Source of the DNA: Jackrogersella multiformis
Lineage: Eukaryota > Ascomycota > Sordariomycetes > Xylariales > Hypoxylaceae
Direction of reading: 5' to 3'
Length of the DNA: 64,000 nucleotides
Assembly (NCBI GenBank): GCA_902806575.1
Contig: CADCXD010000008.1
Location: forward strand, 2,666,001 to 2,730,000
The notes below the pieces were generated by a model. That model worked only from the letters and a program-made list of their open reading frames with translations, was not told the DNA's origin and ran no database searches. Each line of letters starts with the position of its first letter. The first letter of the stretch is position 1. Below, piece by piece: positions 11,589 to 21,495 of this stretch. The position numbers and the translations under genes are program-made.

Positions 11589-12658
11589 ATGTTGGCAAGC
11601 AACCGATCTAGATACCGGCCCGCCTGTATTTTAATCTCGATTTTTCTCATATCCCTCCTTCTTCTCCGGCGAGGCAGAGATATATATCCAGCAACACTCA
11701 CCAGCCCTGCAACCAGCGGCGCGGCTAAGGCGCAATTGAGCCCCCGTCGCGAGACCGAGATCGTGGTAGCAAGCACGACAAAAGAAGATGCCTCGTGGGT
11801 TTACCGGCACTTCCCGCACTGGAATCCGCACGTGTACGTAGTGGACGACCCGGCAACGCTCCTGGCGGTACCGAAGAACAAGGGCCGCGAGGCCATGGTG
11901 TATCTCACGTACATCATCGACAACTACGACGACCTGCCGGAGACGGTCATCTTCGTGCACGCGTCGCGCTTCCAATGGCACAACGACGACCCGGACTACG
12001 ACATGGTGCCGGCGCTGCGGAACCTGCGGCTGCCGCACGTGCGCGAGGCCGGCTACGTCAACCTCCGCTGCGTGTGGATCATCGGGTGCCCGGCCGAGAT
12101 CCGCCCCTTCGAGGACGAGGAGGAAGCAGATGAGGCGCGACGTGTAGATGCCGAGAAACAGCCCCTCACGGCCAAGGGCATATTCCGCCGAGCCTTCGAG
12201 GAATTGCTCCCCGAGGTCCCCGTGCCGGCCCTCGTCGCCGTCAGCTGCTGCTCGCAGTTTGCCGTCGCGAGGGCTACCATGCAGCGGCACTCGAAGGAGA
12301 GGTACGTGCGCTTCCGCGACTGGCTGCTCGAGACGCCGCTGGAGGATTCGCTGAGCGGGCGCGTGATGGAGTTTTCATGGCATAGTGAGTACCTACCTCT
12401 CATGCCATCTATCCTCATTCCTTCTCTTCCCTTTCTAATCACTACTGATCATGCCTAGTCATCTTCGGAAAGGAGGCGTATCATTGCCCATCCGCGAAGG
12501 AGTGCTACTGCAATGTCTTCGGACTGTGTGACATCGCGTGCTCCAACTCCTCCTGCGACGGCAGGTATATCCTACCGCCATATGCAACTCTCCCAGAAGG
12601 GTGGCCGAGGTTAGGCTGGGAGAATGAAGATAGGGGGTACACCGGATCTTTAGATTAA
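11589..12658 (+). CDS. DUF3431 family protein, type II membrane anchor
   Basis: Two exons (11589-12384 and 12459-12658) give 331 residues. A short basic N-terminus leads into one hydrophobic anchor (ACILISIFLISLLLL, about residues 12-26), so most of the chain should lie in the Golgi/ER lumen or outside the cell. The DUF3431 core follows: EIVVASTTKEDASWVYRHFP, YLTYIIDNYDDLPETVIFVH, and CCSQFAVAR..RHSKERY. A Cys-rich C-terminal end (CPSAKECYCNVFGLCDIAC) lies across the intron. DUF3431 proteins are fungal and are suspected to be glycosyltransferase-like, but activity is unproven. A second glycosyltransferase-like family (DUF3405) lies at 44.7-46.6 kb. Confidence 0.88.
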
Positions 12659-13094
12659 TGACACAAGTCTTATTGTCTAGGTGCCTCAGTAATTTCTTGA
12701 ATCTATCGCTAGAATATTGTGTAGCGGAAAGAGAGACAAAATGGTGTAATTGTAATGTCGGCAATGGCATCTATGAAATACCTACCTAGGTACTTACACT
12801 ACCAGCTACTAGCCGTTAAGGGTTAGCCGTTACAGGGCTGAATGGCCCGTGCACTAGCATTTACTAGCGCTATTCCCCAGACCAATTAGGTACCTAGGTG
12901 GGTGTTTTAGCGTGCCGAAGTACCTAGCGTATTTACGTCAATCCCCACTCACGAAGCAGCGAAGCTTCGACTTGACTTCTTAGGTTTACAAGTACTTAAC
13001 TTTATTACTTTGATTTTGTTGATTTTGTCGCAAACAACCTCGAAGCCCTTGGAAATACTAACAAGAAACATCTGCATACAAAACTTACAAAAAA
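12659..13094. other. intergenic region
   Basis: Short spacer between two co-directional genes. It carries CCTAGG palindromes near 12781 and 12887. No gene seen. Confidence 0.5.
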
Positions 13095-14214
13095 ATGGAA
13101 GACGCGGAAATTTCATCCCCGGGCACCTCCGTCTCGACCCCGAAAGTCCTCATCATGATGGCCGACTATGGCCACGATCCTACAGGTGCGCTACCTTTCT
13201 ACGCCAATCATTTTGCCTGCGCATACCATGCCTACCTACCTAGGCACCCAGATAATCATCTCGAGCTCTCTAACCTATGCTACTTAGAAACCGCCATCCC
13301 TTACACCGCATTCAAGAATGCAAACTACTCGATCAACTTCGCGACCGAGAACGGAAAACCGGCACGGTGCGACAAGAAAATGCTGGAAGGGTTCACGCAG
13401 AAGCTGCTCGTACGCCAATGACGGCTTGTGATAGCTCTCACACGGGGGGAAAACTTCGAACTAGCCATCCTAATGATCTAGCAGGGCGCAAAGAAGGAAG
13501 TCATATCCATGTACAAGAAGATGGTCGTAAGCGAGGCGATGCGCCACCCGCTCTCCTGGTCCGATCCCGACTTCTCGCTCGACCCCTTCGACCTCGTCGT
13601 CTTCCCGGGAGGCCACGACAAAGGGGTCAGGCAGATCATCGACTCGCCTATCGTGCACAAGCTCGTGGTGGACTATTTCCCCAAGACCAAGAGACCAAGC
13701 AGGAAGGTAGTAGGCGCTGTGTGTCACGGCGTCATGGTCCTGTCCGAGTCGAAGGACATGGACGGTAGGAGTGTCATACGCGACTGTAACACTACAGCAC
13801 TGCCTGCGAAATTCGAACAAGCCGCCTACTGGGGCACTCGGGCCGTGCTCGGCGACTACTACAAGACATACGGCCACGGAAGCGATGATGTGGAGACATC
13901 AGTAAGACCGTTATTGTCTGATGACATCTCCAGTACTATTATCTAACCGAATTCGCCTACAGATCAAGAAGGTCCTCGCCGACCCAGCTCAGTTCAAGGC
14001 TAGCCTAAATCCCGGCCCGTAAGTCTACGACTGCTTCTTGTACCTCGAGACTATATCTCATCCTCGGTGTCCCCTGCTCACTATCATATCTACGTATAGA
14101 TTCATCGTTGAGGACGAGCAGTATAATTACATCAGCGCTCGATATCCGTCCGACGCGGAGTTGTTTGCCGAGGAGATCATCAAGCTCTTCGAGAGCTTCC
14201 ACAAGATTATCTAG
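13095..14214 (+). CDS. DJ-1/PfpI family protein (class I glutamine amidotransferase-like)
   Basis: Five exons: 13095-13185, 13288-13409, 13485-13901, 13963-14018 and 14100-14214. They sum to 266 residues in frame. The nucleophile elbow GAVCHGVMVLSES places the reactive cysteine at about residue 151. Early DPTETAIPYTAF supplies the conserved Glu of the DJ-1 fold, and FPGGHDKGVR is the usual glycine turn. Fungal members of this length are Hsp31-like glyoxalase/chaperone or ThiJ-type proteins acting on reactive carbonyls in the cytosol; which reaction applies here is inference. The acceptor of exon 3 could lie 3 bp upstream, adding one Gln. Intron 1 contains a CCTACCTAGG motif. The gene is convergent with the dehalogenase, 147 bp apart. 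Confidence 0.88.
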
Positions 14215-14361
14215 GCGCTATTTGCTCGTGCTTTGGTTTTATCAAAAGGTTGTCTTATGATATATGATATATTGTCGATACCCTTTGCCATGGATCTCAA
14301 ATGCGATGCTGTAAAAGAATGAATCTAGTTGCATACCACATAGTGTATCTTAATACATAAA

Positions 14362-15188
14362 TCAATCTTTCAGAATTAACCTAACTACTTCGTCGACTCC
14401 CGATGCTATGACAGAAGGACTGCGCGTTTCATCCAACCGGTCTACCCAACCTCTACCAGCCCTATCGATGAATGCCGCTCGCAGCCCAGCGGCCCTCGCG
14501 CCGACGATATCGAACGGATTGGCGCTCACAAGCCAGACGTCTTCCCCCCCTTGTTTGCCAACCTGTTCGACCAGATGGTCATACGCCCTCCTATCGGGCT
14601 TGAAACACCGCACGCTGTCGACACTAACCAGCGCCTTGAACCTGCGAGCATGCGGCCCGAGATCCGGCGAGGTATGTACCGAGTTCGCGACCATCTCGTC
14701 GGTCCCGTTCGAAAACACGCACGCCTCCACCGCGCCGCCGCTCTCCCCCAAGAGCCGCAAGGCCGCCGCCACTTCCGGAAACGCGCGCAGCGAATCGTAC
14801 GACCTCACGAGGCCGTCCGCGTCCCCCGCCGAAACCGACACCCCGTGCTCCGCCGCCGCGTGGAGTAGCGCGCTGCGGGTGATCTCGCCGAACGGCTTGT
14901 ATTCGCCTGGCGTGGTGGTGGCTCTCGTTAGAGAACATGTCTACCTACCCAGCATTTCGCGGGTCTTCGCTGATGGATGCCGGGGCTGGGTTACGGGGCA
15001 GGCCTGTGCTATACATACATACCCATGCTGTTGATCCGCCACGTGTATTCCAGCTGGTACCAGCGCCACAGCGCGGCTAAGGACGAGGCCTTCTCCTCGC
15101 CGTAGATGCGAGATAGCTCGTGGGCTATTGATTCGGTGGATAGCAGCGTCCCGTAGAGATCAAATGCGATGACTGTCTTGGCTGCCAT
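14362..15188 (-). CDS. HAD-family type II (S)-2-haloacid dehalogenase-like hydrolase
   Basis: Two exons (15188-15023 and 14906-14362) give 236 residues. Motif I AFDLYGTLLST carries the nucleophile Asp at residue 10. Motif II is FSNGTDEM, motif III includes CFKPDRRAYDHL, and motif IV is SANPFDIVGARAAG. The size and SANPFD motif fit the 2-haloacid-dehalogenase branch, which hydrolyses short 2-halo acids or acts as a small-molecule phosphatase-like enzyme. Fungal homologues are rarely tested, so the substrate is open. The 5' end is well fixed by MAAKTVIAFD. The second exon is notably GC-rich. Confidence 0.87.
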
Positions 15189-16039
15189 TGCTTATTGCCT
15201 ATTGCCTATTGTCTTATTCCTATCGACTAGTATAGGTAGATCCTATGTGCGCCGCGGAGCAATTCGGAGAGTGAGTAAGTGAATCGGGGAGCCGTTTGAC
15301 GGGTAAGGTATTCCGATTCCTCCGTTTTAACGCCGTTGGAAGCCTACCTACCAATGTAGGCGCTTTGTCATCGTCGTGAGATGTACACTTTAAGTTTATC
15401 TACTCTGGTTATGATGCCGTAACTGCATTATGCGGGGTAGCTGTATACTGCATCGGAATAGGCAGGGGATGTCGATGGCTTCCTGCTGCGGTAACCTTGC
15501 CTTGTCGCGAATAGCTTCAGAGGAGCATCAAAGCTCATACATGGAGTCTTTTCTCTTTATATTATGGGTATCTGGTTTTACGAGTATAAGATTAGGGGTA
15601 TATAAACAAACCACTTATATACACACATCCCGATCCCAAGCTCGGTAGTACCTAACTACGATAGTCTCAAGGTTATACAACTGGTATACATAAACATACC
15701 ATAGCTAGGTGAATTATAAGAATATTCAGGATATGTAATGATAATGATAATGTTAATAATCATAATCATAATGATGTGGTTCATTAGGACCTACCTTAGG
15801 GATCTCATATATAGCTCCCTACTATCTAATATCAATATAGGGAAAGCAACGACTACAAAGTCAAGCCGTGGATTTCTAGTAACGCTCGACGAGCACCAAA
15901 GGGTACGTCTAGATATAATAGGGGAACGATGGCCATGCTAGCCTCATATATGTCTGAGAGGAGATATACCGACGGCACCAGAAAAGGCCAGGACATTCAT
16001 GGGATAATATAAGTGGTATACTTCCTAGAATTGTTCTGT
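15189..16039. other. intergenic region
   Basis: Promoter side of the dehalogenase and 3' flank of TSR3. AT-rich at 15640-15800, with an ATAATGATAATG-like simple stretch near 15738-15770. No gene recognised. Confidence 0.5.
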
Positions 16040-17257
16040 CTACCACCTCTTAGGCGCCGACGCAACGCCCGAAGAGAATGTACGACTCATGACGTTAACT
16101 TTTGACCTTTCTTTCTCGAGCTTGGCCAATCCAACCCTATCCGTGATAGGAGTAGCATCGATGATGTTATCAAAAGCATCGTCTCCTTCTTCGTCATCAT
16201 CTTCTCCGTTGTCCGAGTCCGGTTCTATGTCAGAGTCGATTTGATACCTCTGAGGTTGGGGTGGAGGTATCGCATGTGGCTTCGGCTTCTGTTCCATGGC
16301 GCCTGAGTCGGCAAATGGTTTTGATGCTAGAACCTTACGTCGGATTTCCTCCATTTCGGCATCGTCATCGGTGTCATCTGAAATATCAAAAGGATCCCTG
16401 TTGGGATCTCTCTCTGCCTGACCTTTCGAGTCTTCTCCAAGTTTGGGCCACTGGGTTGGCTTTTTGCCAAGATATATCCCATCGATACTATCATCATCCC
16501 CATTTTCGCCCTTACCCTTACCCTCATCGTCACCCCCTTCATCATCGCTGTCAATGATTTCCCTACGATTGACGTTACCACCTTTCCACAAATCGTCGTC
16601 GTCGGCATTTTCTCTGCTCTCAGCATGCTCTCGTTCTAGTCGCTCCATCCACTCTTTCTCGGTCTTTATAATGCCATCCTCGTCGGCGCAGGCCGCATAT
16701 TTTTTCAGTATTTTTGAGTTGATGGCCAGGAAAGACTCGCCGTAGTTGAACGGTCGTAGGACATCCTCTGCCCAATCGGCATGTCCACATATGTAGAAAG
16801 CAGCAGCTAGGGCTTCGACGCAATTCAATCGCAGCGGCTTTCCGTAGTTGACGGAGTTCGCAGCGACTAGGTACGGCAGCAGCCTCTCGCATTTGCCGCC
16901 GACCTTGTTCCATTGGACCTCTTGGGTTCTCGCCCAGGAGCACTCTACTACGGCGGCGCCATATAGTTCCATGAGCTCTTTGTCGGCGGGAGAGAGCTTG
17001 TGCTTCCCGTTAGGCGTGATAATGACGCCGTTGTGTCTTTGGCCGAGGTGGAGGTCGCGCATGAGACCTAGCCTTATGAGTTTCTTTCCCGAGCATCTTT
17101 TCGGATCGCAATGGTTTAGATCCCAACAAGCGGCTTTGAAGGCGGGTTTAGTCGAGGTTTGTTCGGAATCATCATCGGCGGGGTTCTGTCGAAATCGAGA
17201 ATTTCCATGGCCTTTCCCACCTCTTGATGAGAATTTATCTTTCTTGTGCCGAACCAT
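16040..17257 (-). CDS. TSR3: TSR3, 18S rRNA aminocarboxypropyltransferase
   Basis: Single exon, 405 residues. The N-terminal RLI-like region (AACWDLNHCDPKRCSGKKLI) is followed by the catalytic SPOUT-like core: VVECSWARTQEVQW, LPYLVAANSVNYGKPLRLN, CVEALAAAFYICG and FNYGESFLAINSKILKKY. These match TSR3, which transfers the aminocarboxypropyl group from S-adenosylmethionine to the hypermodified pseudouridine of 18S rRNA during cytoplasmic 40S maturation. The C-terminal half (about 225-385) is a long acidic Asp/Glu/Ser-rich tail, as in other fungal orthologues. It is divergent from the GGA gene, with a 793-bp shared upstream region. Confidence 0.95.
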   Translation of the reverse strand: MVRHKKDKFSSRGGKGHGNSRFRQNPADDDSEQTSTKPAFKAACWDLNHCDPKRCSGKKLIRLGLMRDLHLGQRHNGVIITPNGKHKLSPADKELMELYGAAVVECSWARTQEVQWNKVGGKCERLLPYLVAANSVNYGKPLRLNCVEALAAAFYICGHADWAEDVLRPFNYGESFLAINSKILKKYAACADEDGIIKTEKEWMERLEREHAESRENADDDDLWKGGNVNRREIIDSDDEGGDDEGKGKGENGDDDSIDGIYLGKKPTQWPKLGEDSKGQAERDPNRDPFDISDDTDDDAEMEEIRRKVLASKPFADSGAMEQKPKPHAIPPPQPQRYQIDSDIEPDSDNGEDDDEEGDDAFDNIIDATPITDRVGLAKLEKERSKVNVMSRTFSSGVASAPKRW

Positions 17258-18050
17258 TCTGCCTTGATTGATATTTTATATGTGGGATAATAATAAAAAT
17301 GGGAAACGAAATGGGTGACAATAAAGATGGAAGAGAGAGAAAGGGTTTATCTTGTGACAATTGGAGAATATTAAATATTTTAATTGCAGGGAAGAACTAT
17401 TGAATTGGAATCGCCTTCCTCCTACCTTTGCTAAATGATAAATGATGTTGAATGACGGAACGTGGGGCAGTAACGACAGCCATCTACCTTGCACTTAATA
17501 ATAAATTAAAATTTGCCTGGCACCCGGGCAGCTTAGTAACCTTGCCGTTGCAGATGGCGGGGTTATGCAACGGTTGAATAAAGTTAGATAATCTATTTGC
17601 GCCTCTTTCTTAAATTGAAGATTTAATTTGATTGGTTTATCTGACAACTTTTAGTGTATGTTCTGTAAGCTTCTCCACCTCAGCTGTGCCACAGTTATTT
17701 ATCGGGCTCAGCCACAGCAAAGTGGGATGCCTTCCCAGGTTGGTCATTAGTTTCGATAAGTTCCGGGCTCCAACTCGAAAGTGCTGCGTAACACACTTGT
17801 GATCGTAACACACTTATTTATGATTGACCCTTTTCGAAGCTTCAACATCCAATAATCAACATAATCGTTGCCGATGATTGAAATATCCCAATCGCTCGAT
17901 TTCGCATAACCAAATGTCTAGGGATAAACTAATCCCATAAGCGCATCGCACTAGGCGCAATTAAAACTTGACACTCAGATCACTTTCTTTTCTTACTTCT
18001 TACTTCTCACTTCTTGCTCGGGAATAAAGTCACCTATTCGAATACCTAAC
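17258..18050. promoter_or_regulatory. shared upstream region of TSR3 and GGA
   Basis: 793 bp between two divergent housekeeping genes. CT-rich sequence precedes the GGA start (17980-18020, TTTCTTTTCTTACTTCTTAC), a common fungal promoter/5'-leader feature. No TATA box or named operator can be assigned. Confidence 0.45.
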
Positions 18051-20277
18051 ATGGAGGCCGCCTCCGCTCGAGCGGCGGCGAGGGATCGCTGGAGCGAGTT
18101 AGGCTTCCCACGACCCTCCCAACTTCAACGATTCATATCGAGCGCATGCAGTCCGGAGAATTACGAACCGAACCTTGCTCTGAATCTCGAAATCTCCGAC
18201 CTCATCAACAGCAAGAAAGGTAGCGCACCCCGAGAGGCTGCTGTCGCTATAGTCAACTATGTCAACGCGCGCAACCCCAACGTCAGCCTCCTCGCTTTGA
18301 GTCTCCTCGATATATGCGTAAAGAACTGCGGATACCCCTTTCAGCTCCAGATCAGTACCAAGGAGTTCCTCAACGAGCTTGTCAGGCGCTTTCCCGAGAG
18401 ACCTCCTATCCGCTATACGAAAGTCCAGACTAAGATCCTGGAAGCTATCGAGGAATGGAGGAGCACCATATGCGAGACGAGTCGGTACAAGGAGGACCTG
18501 GGCTTCATCCGGGACATGCACCGGCTGCTAAGCTACAAGGGCTACCATTTCCCCGAAGTTCGGAGGGATGATGCCGCCGTTCTGAACCCGAGCGATGTGA
18601 GTAGACTGCGGCGCAGTTTCGACCTACCAATACCAATTGGGTCTCAACTAACAATCATAGAACCTCAAATCCGTCGAGGAGATGGAGGAAGAAGAACGGG
18701 AAGCACAGTCCGCCAAGCTACAGGAGCTGATCCGAAGAGGTGCCCCCGAGGACTTGCAAGAAGCAAACCGACTAATGAAGATCATGGCTGGCTTCGACAC
18801 CAGGTCAAAGACGGATTACCGGGCAAAGGCAGCCGAGGACGTCGGCAAGATCCAGGCCAAGGCGCGCCTGCTGGAGGAGAGGCTAGCAGCCTTCAAGCCA
18901 GGCGACACCATGCAAGATGGCGACGTGTTCGAGGAACTAGCCTCGTCACTCCAAAGCGCGCAACCCAAGATCCAGAAGATGTGCGAAGAAGAGTCCGACG
19001 ACCATGAGGCAGTAGCCAAGCTATTCGAGATAAATGACAGCATACATCGGACGGTGGAGCGGTGGAAGCTTCTCAAGAAGGGCGACATAGAAGGCGCCAA
19101 TAAGATCGCCCAAGGCGCGCCCATCCCGATGCCGTCCGCAACAGCCGGGAAGTCGACATCTGCCTCGAACGAGTTATCGTTGATCGACTTCGATGCGGAT
19201 GCTGCCGCGGCGAACGGCGCTGGGAATGATGCTGCCGGGTCTAGTTCGCAAGCGGGTGGTCTTGAGAACGATCTGCTAGGCCTCTCCTTAGGCGACAGCA
19301 GTGGTAGTTTCGGTCAAGGCGGTGGGATTTCTCTTGGGTTCGGAACAAATCAAAGTACGTCTCTTATAATTTCCGAGATGTGGGCAAGCTAACCTCCATC
19401 CAGATGTGCCGGGACCTGCTTTACTATCATCGATAACGCAAAACAACACCGCAAAAGGACCCGCATCGAGCCCTACTCCTCCGCCATACTCCTCCTTTTC
19501 AAGCTTCACTTCGCCACCCACAGGATCTCAGTCGAACACCCCGCAACCGCATCTAGCCCAGCAATCCGCCTTCTCCAGGCCGCCACCTCAAAAGGCGAAC
19601 CCTGCCCACGACCCTTTTGCGGCTCTCGCCTCCCCTCACTTCTCGTCCAAGCCGTCTACGCCCAAGCCCCCGACTCCCGCTGCACCGGCGACGGCCGACG
19701 ATGACGAATGGTCTTTTTCTTCGGCGCTGCCGCCCGAAACGTCGCTTCCTAAGGAGCACCAAGCGACCATCAAGGACGGCCCCTTGCAAATCCAACTCAC
19801 CGCCACCAGATGGGGGACACCGAACGCCCTCTCTCTAGTCTTCTCCTTCTCAAACACCACCGCGGCGCCCATAAGCAACCTCCACTTCCAGCTCGCCGTA
19901 ACAAAGGTAAGCACGCTCACATCCACCCACCCATTCCCCCACTACCCATCCTCCATCCCCCAATATTACCCCAAGTAATAAGTCATATTCACCTCACCCC
20001 ACCCCACCCCTCACCATAACCTACCCCAGCCTCAACCAACCAAAACTAACCGCTAACAACACACATAAAGGGCTTCGAGCTGCAACTGCAACCGCAGACA
20101 GGCCGCGCCCTGCAGCCCAGGCAGGTGGCCGGCGTAACGCAGTCCGTCGAGGTCTTCCACGCCGGCGACAGGGCCAAGAGGGTGGAATCCATCAAGCTCA
20201 GGTGGCGCGTCGCCTACTCCCTCGGCACCGACCAGAAGACCGAGACCGGCGAGGTCCCCGAGTTCGGCGTCGCGTAG
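18051..20277 (+). CDS. GGA1: GGA clathrin adaptor (VHS-GAT-GAE)
   Basis: Four exons (18051-18596, 18661-19354, 19404-19906, 20071-20277) sum to 649 residues. The VHS domain occupies residues 1 to about 170 (NLALNLEISDLINSKKGSAP, LLDICVKNCGYPF). The GAT domain follows at about 200-330 (LQEANRLMKIMAGFD, ARLLEERLAAF). Next is a Pro/Ser-rich hinge with acidic LIDFD and LLGLSLGD motifs for clathrin or adaptor binding. The gamma-ear domain is at about 525-649 (QIQLTATRWG, GFELQLQPQTGRALQP). GGAs are recruited by Arf-GTP to the trans-Golgi network and sort cargo to endosomes/vacuole. The last exon supplies the second half of the ear domain and its splice sites are canonical. A 'GGA1' label is generic because most filamentous fungi keep one copy. 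Confidence 0.94.
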
Positions 20278-21495
20278 CTGTGCTTCACGTCTAGATGGCG
20301 GGTGTGTGTGCGCACGTGGGTGTTGACGACGATGGCGACGGTGATGGTCGTGGCGATAGTGACAGCGATGGCGATGGTGGTAGTGGTGTGGGCGGAAGCA
20401 CACATGCGTGCGCATCAGACAGTAGAGGTGGAAGTGGAAGTGGAAGTACAATTACAAGTACAAGTGGAAGTAAAAGTGGAAGTAGAAACTGGAGGAGAGG
20501 CGAGGAGCGGGTTAATAGTACACCCAAACGAACAATTCCGTCTTGTCTTGTCTTGTCTTATCTTGTCTTATGTTTTCTTCTCTTGCATGGTTCGATCCGA
20601 CGTGAGTTGCTAAACAACGGTATGATGCTCGAATACGGTGTTCAGCTGCCTTTCCTTCCTACCTACCTAGGTACTATCTTATGCCATGCGCCGTGTTGTC
20701 ACGAGGCGTCTAAGGTGCGCTGGGAACCTAGGTAGGGGTATATTTCGCCTTGTGGGATTAGACTATCTCACATTTAAGATAGTTCTACCTACCCAATTGA
20801 TGTCTATCCACACCCTTTGAACTTACCTACCTAGAGCCACTACAAGATAAATCCAGGTTGTCCGTTCCCTCATCTAACCTCATCCTCACGCAATTTCACG
20901 CACATGTATATCTATAGCCAAAGCATAACAGCCGGAAAGCTTGAACTGGGTTTGAATTCCCGACGAGGTCTAATTGTGATCAGATGTTTGACGGGCTTAA
21001 CCTAGTAGGTAGTTACCAGGTAGGTAGGTAGGTATATATAAGAGGGGATCTTAGGTATGGATGTGGTATACATAGGGCACGCCTATATACATCCAGCCAT
21101 CCGACCAGCCAGCCAATCAACCAAGGAAGGAAGTGACGCCGTCGATGCATGCGATTAGGTACAATACCCACCACCCATTACACACGGCAATAAGCTCGAC
21201 TATGGATACCCACACCCATACCCATGCTCCCCAGCCAGCACCAACACCATCACCATCACCATCACATCCTCCCAATGCATTCCAATCCATACTCCCTCCC
21301 TCCAGACGTGCGTTACCATGTGCCATCCACGATGATCTATATATATGTACAATGTACAGCAGCATGCGATATCGTACAAAGCCGCCAGCCCAGCCTAAGC
21401 CGCGACCACGGATTTCCGTCCCTATTAACGAAATAAATAATGCATTCGTTCATTCACTTAAAACGGTGACGTATAGTCCTGACGGGACCAGCCGG
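20278..21495. repeat. 3' flank with simple-sequence tracts
   Basis: 20325-20395 is a degenerate GATGGCGATGGT-type trinucleotide tract. 20422-20490 is a GGAAGT/ACAAGT hexamer-like tract. 20540-20575 is a (TCTTG)n tract. 21005-21032 contains a (GTAG) run, and 21240-21265 a (CACCAT) run. CCTAGG palindromes lie near 20660 and 20726. Open frames here are products of the repeats and are not called as genes. The region lies between the convergent GGA and IFM1 genes. Confidence 0.6.

Noticed and set aside
20940..20990. T-arm-like GGTTTGAATTCCC suggesting a tRNA
   Set aside because: No matching acceptor, D-arm or anticodon stem could be folded around it on either strand.
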